A DNA stretch of 64,000 bases from Undaria pinnatifida (Eukaryota; Sar; Phaeophyceae; Laminariales; Alariaceae): NCBI GenBank assembly GCA_012845835.1, contig JABAKD010000007.1, positions 7,714,566 to 7,778,565 of the forward strand, written 5' to 3'. The notes under the pieces were generated by a model that searched no databases, was not told the origin of the DNA, and saw only the letters and a program-made list of their open reading frames with translations. Shown piece by piece: positions 47,093-58,300 of this stretch; the first letter of the stretch is position 1, and each line of letters begins with the position of its first letter. Both the position numbers and the translations under genes were made by a program.

Positions 47093-47379
47093 TGGCGCGC
47101 GCAGCGGTAGAGATAGCGCTTCAGAAATTCTGGCCTAAAAATGTTTCCGGGTGAGACGGGGCGAGACTCCTCATCATCCCAAAATCGTCGGAAAAATACG
47201 CCGTTGTTTTGTGTATGATTTTCGTTGTATGCCTCGAGGCCATGGGATTTTTCCTCCGGTATCAGTTTTGTTTTGCTCCAAATCGGGTTGTTGGGTGTAG
47301 ACGTGCATGAAGCTCTCCCAAAGTGAGAAGTAGAGTATTCGAAAAAAAATTGGTGCACACCTCCATTGCAGCACACGTC
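47093..47379 (-). mobile_element. TIR element family Z
   Basis: Reverse orientation. TTGGTGCACACCTCCATTGC near the right end; interior GAGGCCATGGGATTTTTCCT and CCCAAAATCGTCGGAAAAAT. The left TIR is decayed (GCAGCGGTAGAGATAGC). Confidence 0.65.
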
Positions 47380-47399
47380 ATACTATCATATATGTGTCA

Positions 47400-47690
47400 A
47401 ACCGGTCGCCCCGGTGGCGTATCAGGTTATCCTCGAGCCTGGTATAGGTCAGTTTCGTGAGTTCGAGCCCCGCCGAGTGCATACTCGTATAAATTCGTTG
47501 GGACTTTTTCTTGTGGACAAATTGACTTGCGGAAAGCGCGAGAGCGTGAGTTAGCAACATTCGATGAACAATCGACGAGCAGTGGGAGTGCTGAACCCTA
47601 TGCGCGATAAAAATTGAAGGCAAGAACCGGGGAGGAGAAGGGACGACACCTGTGACCACGGCTTGTCCAGAAGCTGGAAAGTAAAAGTGT
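47400..47690 (+). mobile_element. SINE-like element S, copy with tRNA-related head
   Basis: The head has an A-box-like TGGCGTATCAGG and a B box in GAGTTCGAGCCCCGCCGAG about 33 bases apart, a normal tRNA spacing. The arms do not fold into a functional tRNA. The body (GGAAAGCGCGAGAGCGTGAG, GTGGGAGTGCTGAACCC, GACACCTGTGACCACGG) matches 50815-50512 (-) and 23765-23490 (-). It is followed by a (TA)n run at 47697-47717. Confidence 0.65.
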
Positions 47691-47719
47691 GCTAAAAATA
47701 TATATATATATATATATGA

Positions 47720-48460
47720 AAGTGAGAGGTGCGCACCTTTTCTTATTGTTTAATGGATTTGATTCTCACTCGATCAAGGAGGTACACACACCTCGCCCCC
47801 ACCAAAAGCAGACTTTTGAGTCCACCGAAAGTGCGACTTGATGATGTGGACAGAGTCAACGTCTTACAGGAAAGAACCAAGGAAAACACGTAACATAACT
47901 GCACGTGAAAATACCGGCATAATTTTCCGACGATTTTAGGTCAAGGAGCCCCGTCGTTCAGGGACCAAATATATATGTTGTTGACGAAAAATGCTACCTT
48001 TTTATCGTCGAGCACGTGTCCTTGGTGGGTTTTTCCCTTTTTTTTTTTGTGATCAAGGCTCTTCTAGACGGTAGTGGTAGAGGCGATTATCAAGATACGG
48101 CTCTAAAAAAAAAACGAAAGTGAGTACTCTCCGAGGACATGTATGTGCAATTAATTGGCAGACCTGCAGGGGGCACTCTGTGTCTCCCCCCTATAACTTT
48201 ACACGATGTATACCACGTCTTTCCCCTACCACCGGGTCTGGAGCCTCGGCACCGACGACGGCTACAATGGGGGGGGTCCCATTTCGGGGCTTTTTATGCA
48301 GCGGCTGGGGGGTCACCCGCGCGAGAGCGATGCTCCTGTTCCTTTGTTGCGGTCTTCAACTTCTGCGGTTCTTAACTTTGCGTTATGAATTCTCGATGGA
48401 ATGGTAGGCCACGCTCTGCGCGTACGAAACCACCTAAAGTGTGTTTTTTCCATGTGAGAT
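47720..48460. other. Intergenic; one Z right end
   Basis: 47930-48015 carries the Z interior and right end (TTCCGACGATTTTAGGTCAA, GAGCCCCGTCGTTCAGG, TTTTTATCGTCGAGCACGTGTC). An ORF around 48206-48388 has no splice support. Confidence 0.45.
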
Positions 48461-48461
48461 A

Positions 48462-48700
48462 TAGAGTCACTCGTGCGACTGGCTCAAACCCGGGGTACCG
48501 AACCCTGCCGTAGCCTCGGCACCTCGCCGCCGAAACCCACGCGATAGGGATTCGTTTGGCGCAGTCTCTAGGTAACCAGATCTCGTTTGGAAAATTCGTA
48601 TCAAAAATTTTAAGCGGTGTTCTTTCAACACGACAGCCTTTGACCGCAAGGAGCAGGCGTGGGAGTTACTCGCGCGAGTGACCCGGAGCGCCACACGCTG
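48462..48700. mobile_element. Short TIR element family T, copy 2
   Basis: Bounded by GTCACTCGTGCGACTGGCTC and ACTCGCGCGAGTGACCCGGA (inverted), with TGACCGCAAGGAGCAGG inside the right end. About 235 bp, no ORF. Confidence 0.5.
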
Positions 48701-48799
48701 TGCACAAAAAAAATGTAGGCTCCCAGAGAAGACCCCTCCCCCTACCGTACGTCTAGGCTTGGTGTTTGCTCAAGGGTTGTGTTTTTTTGTGTGAGGTTT

Positions 48800-49080
48800 G
48801 ACGCGTGCTACGACAGAGGTGTAGCAGTTTTCGCGTGAAAGGGTATCGGAATGACGGGGCTCCTTAACCCAAAATCGTCGGAAATGGGCCGTTTTTTTGT
48901 TGCATGTGGTTCTCGCTGTGCACACGACAGGCCATGGGATTTTTCGCCCGGTAGTATAAAATACCAGTTTCATTTTTTCTCCAGATCAGTTTTTAGGTTA
49001 AGAATGGCATGTCTTGAGCTCCCTGCTAAAGTCAGGAAACTCGAAAAAAAAAAGTGGTGCACCTCTATCGTAGCACGCTT
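48800..49080 (-). mobile_element. TIR element family Z, full length
   Basis: 281 bp. GACGCGTGCTACGACAGAGG at the left and AAGTGGTGCACCTCTATCGT ending in AGCACGCTTC at the right. The interior is in reverse order to 39831-40093 (GGGGCTCCTTAACCCAAAAT, CAGGCCATGGGATTTTTCGC, TTCTCCAGATCAGTTTTTAG). Confidence 0.85.
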
Positions 49081-49566
49081 CATGTACTATTGTTAGTATA
49101 GATCATACTATTGTTAGTATAGATCATACTATTGTTAGTAAAGGTCATAGCATTGTTAGTATAGATCATACTATTGTTAGTATAGATCATACTATTGTTA
49201 GTATAATTCATACTATTGTTAGAATAGATCATACTATTGTTAGTATAGATCATACCATTGCTAGTATAGATCATACTATTGTTAGTATAGACTATTCTAT
49301 TGTTAGTCTAGATCATTCTATTGTTATTATAGGTCATACTAGTGTTAGTATATATCATACTATTGTTAGTATAGATCCTACTGGTGTTAATATGGATGAT
49401 ACTATTGTTAGTATAGATTATACTATTGTTAGTATAGATTATACTATTGTTAGGATGGATCATACTATTTTGCTAGGATAGATCATACTATTGTTAGTAT
49501 AGATCATACTATTGTTAGCATAGACCATACTATTGTTTAGTATAGATCATACTATTGTTAGTATAG
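49081..49566. repeat. 21-bp minisatellite, about 23 units, each a hairpin
   Basis: The unit is ATACTATTGTTAGTAT plus a GATC-type spacer. ATACTA and TAGTAT pair around a four-base TTGT loop, so every repeat can form a 6-bp stem. Units vary by single bases. It starts directly at the right end of a Z element. Confidence 0.95.
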
Positions 49567-49569
49567 AGA

Positions 49570-50510
49570 TTGTAAGAAGCCTTAGGAACAAAACAGTTTA
49601 CCTTGACCGTGGCATGTATGTATGTGTGTCTGGTCTAATCATCATGCAGGATTGTTATTTTCGTCGTTGTGGTTGCTGCTGCTGCTGATGTCACATTTGT
49701 TAACTCGTCGTCACCGTCGAGTCCACGAAGTCACCGAACACGCTCTCTGTAGCGATTCCTGGGGAAGTAGAAACGTCACAGGAAAGCATATACTAAAATA
49801 ATTATTGCCCCAGACAAAGATAATCGAGAGTGATTTCCACACTCGTTTTGCGGGTTGGAAAAAACATGTGATGATGATAGTTTTGAAGCCGACTGAAAAT
49901 GCCATAAACCAAGACCAACCAACCCACAACATACTCAATACGTTGGAAAATATGTAAAAAAAAATATATTGATTGGAAAAAAAGGTATTTCAAAATCGCA
50001 TAGTATTTCGATTAGTAAATAATTGTAGAGATTGGGTTAGGCTTGGGCTGTGATAACGTTTGACTATTTTGATTACTACCAGGTACATATGCCTTCCTGT
50101 GTACCTAATGTAACTCCTACTCGACAACAAAACTTCCAGGTACATCGCAAAAACCCTATCAATTCCTGGTCAACGTTTGTATGTGATGGTACATTATTAA
50201 TAGAACAAATAAATTCCCGAAAGAAGCGAACCTAGTCGAGCAGCTGGTACGTCACAACTCTTTCCAGGAGAAGAGGTTTACTACTCGTGCCAAAGTGGGT
50301 ACATCAATGATCTTCCAGGTACCATGTTTCGGCGATCGATCGCGGCGTCCCGTAGCACTGTAGACCGGGATCGACACTGCATTCATTCGGTTCGTTCCGA
50401 AGCCCCTTTACCTTCTTACCCGCCACCCCTTTCCCTACTCCTGTTTTACTTTCTATAGTCTAGTTTTTTACTTATTGTTGTCACATTTACTCTCCCTAGC
50501 GAGCTCAACT
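49570..50510. other. Intergenic; nothing recognised
   Basis: AT-rich, with a TACCAGGTA motif at 50077 and CCAGGTAC motifs near 50130 and 50315. No exon supported. Confidence 0.45.
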
Positions 50511-50511
50511 A

Positions 50512-50815
50512 CATATACCCTCCGCTACAAAGCATGCCGTGGTCACAGGTGTCTCCCCCCCCCCCCCCCCCGATACGTTATTTCTTTTTTGTCGCACATA
50601 GGGTTCAGCATTCCCACTTTTCTGATATTTGGTGCTCATCTCTAGTTTCTCATCTCTATTTTGCCAAGTCGCGCTCTCGTGCTTCCCGCTGTGGCCAACT
50701 GTATCCAAGAAAAAACCTGCAAGTAAGTACGAGCACAAGCATATGTATGCGTTCTCGACGGGTCTCGAACACACCAAATTTTTGACCATCGCGGGATGTC
50801 CCGCTCATATAGGTA
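50512..50815 (-). mobile_element. SINE-like element S, reverse copy
   Basis: The minus strand starts with a B-box-like GTGTTCGAGACCCGTCGAG head, then GCACGAGAGCGCGACTTGGC, AGTGGGAATGCTGAACCC, a G18 run and ACACCTGTGACCACGG. Head and body order equals 47400-47690. Confidence 0.6.
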
Positions 50816-50964
50816 TGATATATAGACTAGCTATCAAAAACCTTTTTGGTCCATCTCACAGCTGAAGTGTATTTTAGTGTTTGTTTTCAAAAATATATTA
50901 TAAAAACAAAAATACAGTCCAACTATATGAGATCGAAGATTTCGTTGAAATATATAGAAATTTG

Positions 50965-51370
50965 TGGGGTATGGGTGCGTTTGACCACTACTTGCAAAAG
51001 GTTAACCAATTGCTTGCCCAAACTACGCCTTATGACACCCCTGCCCCTGAAACGGCGGGATAGCAGGTCGGCCGGATATACGGACGGACCTGTCAATATC
51101 CAAGCGGTTTCATTCAATTTCCTGGGGATACCGGGGAGAGTGTCTTTCAAGTTCGACATGGGCAAAGTCGTAAAAGTTTAGTATTGTGAATAGTGGGATT
51201 CGAACCCACGACCCGATAAACTCATGGTCTGTCGACGACGCCATTTGCTAAGGTATTAGTGGGGTATTAGTCCGTTTAACCACTTGCAAAAGGTTAACCA
51301 ATAGTTTACCCAAACTAAGCCTTGCAACACTCTCCCCACCTGAAGCGGCGGGATACCAGGTCAGCCGAAT
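50965..51370 (-). repeat. tRNA-derived repeat R, third copy
   Basis: The minus strand at 51288-51191 has canonical A box TGGTTAAACGG and B box GGTTCGAATCC, with a GTGGG/CCCAC T-arm. Flanks (GGTTAACCAATTGCTTGCCC, AGCAGGTCGGCCGGATATAC) match 24490-24700. The acceptor stem does not pair. Confidence 0.6.
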
Positions 51371-51377
51371 ATAACAC

Positions 51378-51577
51378 CAACTCATCTGTGCAAGCTGTGT
51401 GTAATACGCGGATCACGCGTATTATTACTGGGTGTGCGTCCTCATTAAGATATAGGTCGGCGACTCCCCTTGCAACTACAGCCTAGCTTGTACCAGGGTC
51501 AATAGGGTGATGTTAACCAATGTGAGCGTGGAAACTATAAAATCCTCTTCAAAGGGGACAAAATCTGACAGCTGTGG
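51378..51577 (-). repeat. Family X element, reverse orientation
   Basis: Contains TGCAAGCTGTGTGTAATACG, GGTCGGCGACTCCCCTTGCA and GGGGACAAAATCTGACAGCT: the X element on the minus strand, with an AATACG/CGTATT inversion inside the 'cgcgatcg' zone. Confidence 0.75.
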
Positions 51578-51594
51578 AAGGAAATGCATCAGTT

Positions 51595-52060
51595 TATCAA
51601 GTATATCCTGTAAGTCGTATAACCGGTGAGGGGAGGGCGGAGTTTTCGGAGGGGGCGAGGGGGGGGTTGAAAACGAGTGGGGGCGGGGAGTCTGGGGGGG
51701 TGGGAGGGGATTCCAACCGCTTGAAGTCGCATAAATGTATACCTGGTACATGTGTTAGGAACTTACTTTACGTGTGGTGCTAGGTCTAGGCGATGGTGCG
51801 GGTGGCGGGGAAGGAGGGGGCGGGGAGGGAAGATAAACCAAATGAATTGGAGCTAGGGCATGGATGGCTGGATAGGTAATGAGGTGATGTCATCTGTCTG
51901 GTAGTGTTTATTACTCTAGCAAATTTTGATTTTAGATGGGGCGGCGGCGGAGGATGGGGGGTTGTGTGCGTTTGTGTGTTTCGGGGGGGGGGGGGGGGGG
52001 GGGGGCGGGGGGGGCGGCGGGGAAGGGGGGGGGGGGGGCGGAGGTGGATAACATTATTAC
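51595..52060 (-). repeat. Family Y block, reverse orientation, long G tracts
   Basis: The reverse complement of Y: GCTAGGTCTAGGCGATGGTG, AGGTAATGAGGTGATGTCAT, TAGTGTTTATTACTCTAGCA. A run of about 25 Gs lies near 51980, with further G-runs to 52040. On the minus strand Y again precedes X. Confidence 0.7.
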
Positions 52061-52064
52061 AGCA

Positions 52065-53120
52065 AAATAATCAACCTGCGTGTGACATGCAGATGCCAAA
52101 TGTTTCAAAGATAAACTATGAAGTGGATGGGAAGCAAACTGTTAATACTACGTTATACTGTTTTACTTTCATGCTATTTAGTCTATGCGAGTAGTGCTCT
52201 CTGATTAGATCGTATGACATAATTCGAGTACTATACTACGGCAGGTACTTTTAGTATGCGTTAAATACCGTTCATAATAATAATACGTATAGACCCTGGT
52301 GGGAATTTATCTATCAACCATCAACCATCACCACGTTATCTTCTATATTATTTCTCACAGGCCACCAAGTAAGAGGCCACCATCTCAGTCAGGCTCAGTT
52401 GTTTGAGCGGTGCTCAGCCTGAGCCGTATGTCCATCCACCACGTTGTCGACCACATACAGCATTATGCATCATCTTTCCTTTGTTTTGTGCCTGGAAGTC
52501 TCCCATCCGATCGCAAAACACAGTCGACGGGAAAGAAACTGACTGGTTGATCAATAGAAATCGAAGTACACTAAGTATAGGAAATATCATGAATTTGCGC
52601 GGACGCATATTTTTTTTGCCGGATAAAAATCCCACTTTCTGACATCTCTGTGTAGACAATATACTGCTGTTATTATCGGATTCCTTCGAACTTTGTTATA
52701 CCATTCCATATCATAGAAATAGATATAATACCAAAGAAAAAAAAACTTCGATCTCACAGCTGGGGTGTATTTTTTTTTACTACTACTATCGTATGCGTTC
52801 ATACCGGTTCTCTAATATTTCCAAAATAAATATTGAATCCACGCGATGTCATACCGTCTTCAATGTGCCGGATTTCCTATCGAGTATGCATAGGATGCTA
52901 TTTTTCTTGTTGTGATGGGTAACTGACTTGTACCGCATCCTGCAGTGAGGTAGAGTAGGATACAGTATAGGCTGTGGTGTGCATCTAAGCCTTGGGTACT
53001 TGTCGCCTTGCCATATCAGCACTGATAGGTAGCACCGACCGACGCGTCGTTTCCCCGGATGATACATCCAACATGTACTGGATCGTGATGTAGCATTTGC
53101 GGGCACTCGACTTTTGCCAT
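52065..53120. other. Intergenic; nothing recognised
   Basis: An X-tail fragment (TTCGATCTCACAGCTGGGGT) lies near 52748-52770. Otherwise no repeats or exons are supported. Confidence 0.45.
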
Positions 53121-53125
53121 ATATC

Positions 53126-53323
53126 GCGCACAGACTGACTAAAATCATCCTGTTGACCCTGATAGCTACACTGTAGCTGTAAGGGGAGTCGCCGACCTAT
53201 ATCCTTAATGAGGACACACAACTCGTAATACGCGCGATCGGAGTATCACACACAGCTTGCAAAGATGAGTTTCGACGAAATCTTCGATCTCACAGCTGGA
53301 GTGTATTTTAATTTTTATAATAC
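53126..53323 (+). repeat. Family X element, 5'-truncated
   Basis: Begins at CGCGCACAGACTGACTAAAA and ends at the X tail. Confidence 0.75.
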
Positions 53324-53382
53324 ATAGCTATAAGTTGCAATTGTGCAGGGGTGTGTGAATACGTATAATATATACCCATCCC

Positions 53383-53737
53383 AACCCCACCCCCTCGAAC
53401 ACTCCACCCTCTCTTTACTCACTGATCGTACGACTTACCCCAGGATATACACGATAAACTGATGTATTATTTCCAAAAATGTCACATTTATCCCCTCGAA
53501 ATAATGTATAGTTTCCAGGCACATATCGAGCTGCCCCCCCCGCCCCAACCCCCCCCCCCCCCCCCCCCCCCCCCGCCCCCAATAATATACTGGTGCCAAA
53601 ACTGTCAGATTTATCCCCTCGAAAGGATTTATAGCTTGCATGCACAAATTGCCCCTTCCCCCCCCCCCCCCCCCCCCCCGCCCCCCTCCAAACCCGCTCG
53701 CTTTTGATCAAAACCAGGCCCCCCCTTTCCCTTCACA
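53383..53737 (+). repeat. Family Y short block with poly-C
   Basis: Nearly identical to 32120-32483 (CCCATCCCAACCCCACCCCC, TTTATCCCCTCGAAA twice, AAACCCGCTCGCTTTTGATC), differing mainly in C-tract lengths. Confidence 0.8.
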
Positions 53738-54245
53738 GCTGTCAGATTTTGTCCCCCTCAGAAACGGGTTTTATAGTTTCCGCGCACAGACTGACTAAAA
53801 TCATCCTGTTGACCCTGATAGCTACACTGTAGCTGTAAGGGGAGTCGCCGACCTTTATCCTTAATGAGGACACACAACCCGTAATGCGCGCGATCGGAGT
53901 ATCACACACAGCTTGCAAAGATGAGTTTCGACGAAATCTTCGATCTCACAGCTGGAGTGTATTTTAATTTTTATAATATATTATAAAAAATGAATTGTTA
54001 TAAAAAATGAAAAATAAATACACTCCAGCTGTGAGATCGAAGATTTCGTCGAAACTCATCTTTGCAAGCTGTGTGTGATACTCCGATCGCGCGTATAACG
54101 AGTTGCGTGTCCTCATTAAGGATATAGGTCGGCGACTCCCCTTACAACTACAGTGTAGCTATCAGGGTCAACAAGGTGATGTTCGTCAGTCTGTGCGCGG
54201 AAACTATAAAACCCGTTTCTGAGGGGGACAAATTCTGCCAGCTGT
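53738..54245. repeat. Large inverted repeat: two X elements tail to tail
   Basis: X at 53738-53977 (+) and X at about 54012-54245 (-) face each other across about 35 bases of AT-rich spacer (tataaaaaatgaattg...). The arms of about 235 bp match closely, including TTAATGAGGACACACAAC and its complement. The DNA can extrude as a cruciform or form a long dsRNA if transcribed. Confidence 0.9.
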
Positions 54246-54642
54246 GGAGGGAAACGTATATGTATGTAGTGATGTGATGCGATGTGACATCACATCGTAT
54301 ACCTGGAACGTCATGTACGTTGGGTATCGGCCTAATCGTGTCGGCCAACCGCCAACAGAAGACGACGGCAATCCAAGACTAAATGTTTCTTCAAGTCCTA
54401 ATGTAAAGGAAATATAGAAGTACACTCCTCCTCTGTCTGGACGTAGAGCTGTGTAGTCACTGGTAAATTTGAATGCCAAAACGGTCAAATCACGTTTACG
54501 GCCATCGTCGTGGAATGAAATATACCTACTACTACTGTCGTAGAATATATTACACTATTGTCACTCAAACACATTATTTTGCCGGTTCTGCTTTCTAGTT
54601 CCTAAACAAATCAAAACCAGACCAATATCATTATAAAAATTA

Positions 54643-54718
54643 AAATACACTCCAGTCCAGCTGTGGGATCGAATATTCTATCCGAACTCATCTTTTTGCA
54701 AGCTGTGTGTGATACTCC
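54643..54718 (-). repeat. Family X tail fragment, reverse
   Basis: TACACTCCAGTCCAGCTGTG and TTGCAAGCTGTGTGTGATAC; a 5-base duplication (TCCAG) lies inside the tail. Confidence 0.7.
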
Positions 54719-54719
54719 G

Positions 54720-55350
54720 ATATTATTGTGTCATATTCGGATGTGTAGCGTATCACGAACCCTACTCTCTCATGCAAGATCAACGCCACAGCATGATGTC
54801 ATGGTGCCCACAGGAGGGGTCGCCTGTAGGAGGGCTCAAGCGATTGGTTATTCATGTCTCATTTTCCTTCTCATCGCTTCGGAAATCTTGGGCTTTTCTT
54901 TTTCCCCATGTGAGACCACACTACTATATATATGAAACTTTGCTTGTTAAGCTGCGCCGACGAATCAATTTTTTCTACTTTCTTGAGGGAGGTATAGGGG
55001 TCAGTTCGCGGGAGTGAGATTTGGTCGGTGGTGATCACCGAGGCATAACAACAAAAAATAAATATCACACGCATTTTACGTAGAGGTGAACCGTTTTATC
55101 TTGCCGAGGCTCTTGGCCTATTGGGGAAGAGTTCAATATCTCACCCAAAAACATGTTTTGAGTAAACCTGAAAGCGCACCTCGATGAACAAACCCATGGC
55201 CGAGGTAAACAAATTATACTTTTAATGGTATCGTTTCCTTTGCCACCTGACAATGTAGCGTGAGTGTCAGAAACCAGCAACATGACGAAACAACACAACA
55301 TCCCGACGAAAACGTGATCCGATGTTTCCAATAATCAAAAGCTTCGTAAT
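54720..55350. other. Intergenic with Z-like piece
   Basis: CAAACCCATGGCCGAGGTAA near 55190 resembles the Z interior. ORFs here lack support. Confidence 0.4.
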
Positions 55351-55355
55351 ATTAC

Positions 55356-58300
55356 ACGTGCCTCCCCTGTTCTCCTGGCCCTGCCCCCTCCAGCCGCAAG
55401 GGCCAAGTCCTCCCCCCCCCATACACTTCCGAAGAAGCATCGAACGACAACCCCGCCGTCCACATACAAATCCTTCATATATATATTGCAAAACGAACAA
55501 GGCTGCAGTAAGGGGGTTACCACTACCAATAGATCGAGCCCGTTGCACGAGTCACTCTGTACCTCACAGCGTGGCTGACTACTGCATTGCGGATTCACGT
55601 CTCGCTAGATTATAACAGCACCCAAGCTTAAGACCGCAAAGGAACAGGGGGGCTGTCACTCGCGCCACTGACTCCGGGCCACTGAACAAAAAAAAATCTC
55701 CCAAAAGGGACCCCCCGTTCGTAGCATTGAAATTGCCCTAAACGAGAATTATAAAATATTGGCGATTTTTCGACGACTTCTGGTTAAGGGGTCCCGCTGG
55801 TCAAAACCTTTTACACAAAAAGTGGTACATACCTTGATGCGTCCTATATCACAGCACGCGTCAATAGCGTAGGCTTGTTCTCACCTCTGTGATAGCGCCC
55901 AGCAACCGATGGTTGTGAGCCAGGCCGTACTTGTAGTCGACCACTCCATCCACGTCTTCGTCGTCTTGGTCGCTTGTGATAAAGATCTGTCTTTGGGCGT
56001 CCGGGCACGCACCAACCGAACGCACTAGACGTAAAGGTCGGGCTTAGCAACAGGATCTGGCTCGAACCGAATCGCACGGGGCATTCCAACGTCATCAATC
56101 GGCGGCTGCAGCAATGTACGCGCCGGCCAACACCAAAACCTGATATAAGCAACGCTTGACACTTGATACCACGTTGTGTCTCCGTGTTTTTTTCACCATG
56201 CGCTCGATCATGCACGCGCGCAGACGGATCCGCCGCACCGCAAAAAAGCGCTGTGGTCGAGACTTTCGTTTGTTATTATCATTAGCAGGCTACAGGACTT
56301 GACACATGCCAAACGATCGTGGCGAGGCTCACCATTTATTTTCTAAGGCGCTATTCATATGAGCAGAGAGCGGTAGTTTACCTCACCCGAACGCCGATTT
56401 TCGAGAAGGAAAACAAAGTGCACCCCATTTTTGAACAATCTAATCAGGTCCAAGTATACTAAAAAAAAAATAAGCTACAGAATAAAAGTCACAAATTAGA
56501 GACGATTTTGGGCTAAAGGAGCGAGGCCCCGTCATGTGGGGAAATGCTATTTAGCCGGAAATGTCACCCGCGTATTGTAGCGCTTGTCCGTCAAAATCGG
56601 GGTCCCGCTATAGTGCGGTACCGTCTAGTGCGGGACCCCTTTATAGGGTCATCCCTAGCTGGAGGCTGCGTGTTTGATTCGAACGTTTCTGACCGATTGA
56701 GCTCCTCCTCAAGAGTGCACAACTACAGGTTGGCCAGAAAAAAATTACGAGAAGAGTATGTTCGCTTGAGGACTGGCGCCTGGCGCAACGTTGGTCGGGT
56801 GGGGGACGCGAGTGTGGCTATCTTCGAGGTCACGTTTTGGGTGAGACGTTGAGTTTGTCCTGTTAGGTGCATGCCCCGAGAAAAATCTGGTGCGCCCGCC
56901 AGCGTGGGATGACTGTTTGGTGCGGTGAAAATCGCGGGCATGCTCGTGGTGCATCAGCACACCGGAGTGCTTTGGACCCCGCCTTAGTGCCAGTCTTCAG
57001 CGTGCGCGTACAAAAATCTACTACGTGCAAACATAAACGACCGCAGAAGAAACGGTCACACTGCGTTCGGGGCCCTACGCTGTTTGCTGCGGTAAAGTTT
57101 TGTGCAGCGGGGGCCCCCGGTTCAACCTCGTGGCCCCGCGTTAGTGCAGCCGACGTAACAACGTGTGGCCGCGCTGATCTCAATAAAGAGTAGTTTCTTA
57201 CGCTCTCTTGTTGACCGAGGGCTATGTGGTGGTCTGCAAACATGATAGTTTTCTTAACTTTGTATCCTTCGGTGAATGAATGGGGAAATAAAGCTTACTA
57301 TTTGCAACTAGAAGCCCGTTTGTGGGGACAAAATACTTGGAATTTTTAATAGTAAAGATGGGGGGGGTTGGGGCTCTGAAGGGGTTAGGCTCACCACACT
57401 TCCGCGTATTAGAATGCACGTCGGCGTGTCAATTTAACTCAATTGTATTCGCAATCCAGGGCTAGCTGGGGGGTATCGTTCAGTTACTGCATTAATAGAT
57501 AGGAATAATAACACAATATGGAAAAGCGGCGCCGACGCGAAACAGCCTACCGCCCAGAAGCTGCGCGTGACGAGATCGTTAGGCGAGTCCCGTTAGTGCG
57601 GTACCTCGTAGTTCAGGGCCGCAAATAAAGCCAGAGTCTCGCTCTATCTATAGCGCGGCAGTTTATAGTGCGAGGCCCCGGTTTAAGACGGGGCCCCGGT
57701 TCATGTTGTGCTCCCGCGTTTGAGCGGTACCGTTCGTGCCGGACCCCAGTTTCGTGCGGTGAAAGTCGCTCGTATCGACCTCATCCTGTAGAGTAAACCG
57801 CTATCGCGGGGTAAATCCGGAAACGACCTTGGTGTCGCGGGCATCGTCATCTGGCAAGGAACCGCACTGGCAAAAGTAGGGACACGACTGTAGTGTAACA
57901 CTTGCTGTTATTTCGCCGTGAAACGGGTTGTGATTAACCCAACAGCAGGAGGAGTCTCTCGATCCTGGTAAGCTATCATAGAGATCCCAGCAAGAGTCGT
58001 TGTGGGGCATGATGGGGTGATTTTCGTTGCACATAGTCTATGTGTGTTGCGTGCAGTGCCTAGGGTGCACCATTTACAGGAATTCGTGTTTACCACTACT
58101 AGTTTCTGTGGGCTATTTTCAATCTCGTCTCGACTTTAGAGACGTATGCCCGACAACAGCACACAGGAGGAATTGACCCTGTTCAGAACTAACTGCAAAA
58201 ATGTGTTGCGCGCAATTTCCCAAAAAGTTGGCCCCAACAAACGTATCATGTGGCATAGACAGTTATAATTGCCTTGCACCGGTATAGACTAGTCCTCACA

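Noticed and set aside
49081-49566. CRISPR-like regular repeats
   Set aside because: Units are head-to-tail without spacers, 21 bp, in a eukaryotic context with no cas genes; a minisatellite.
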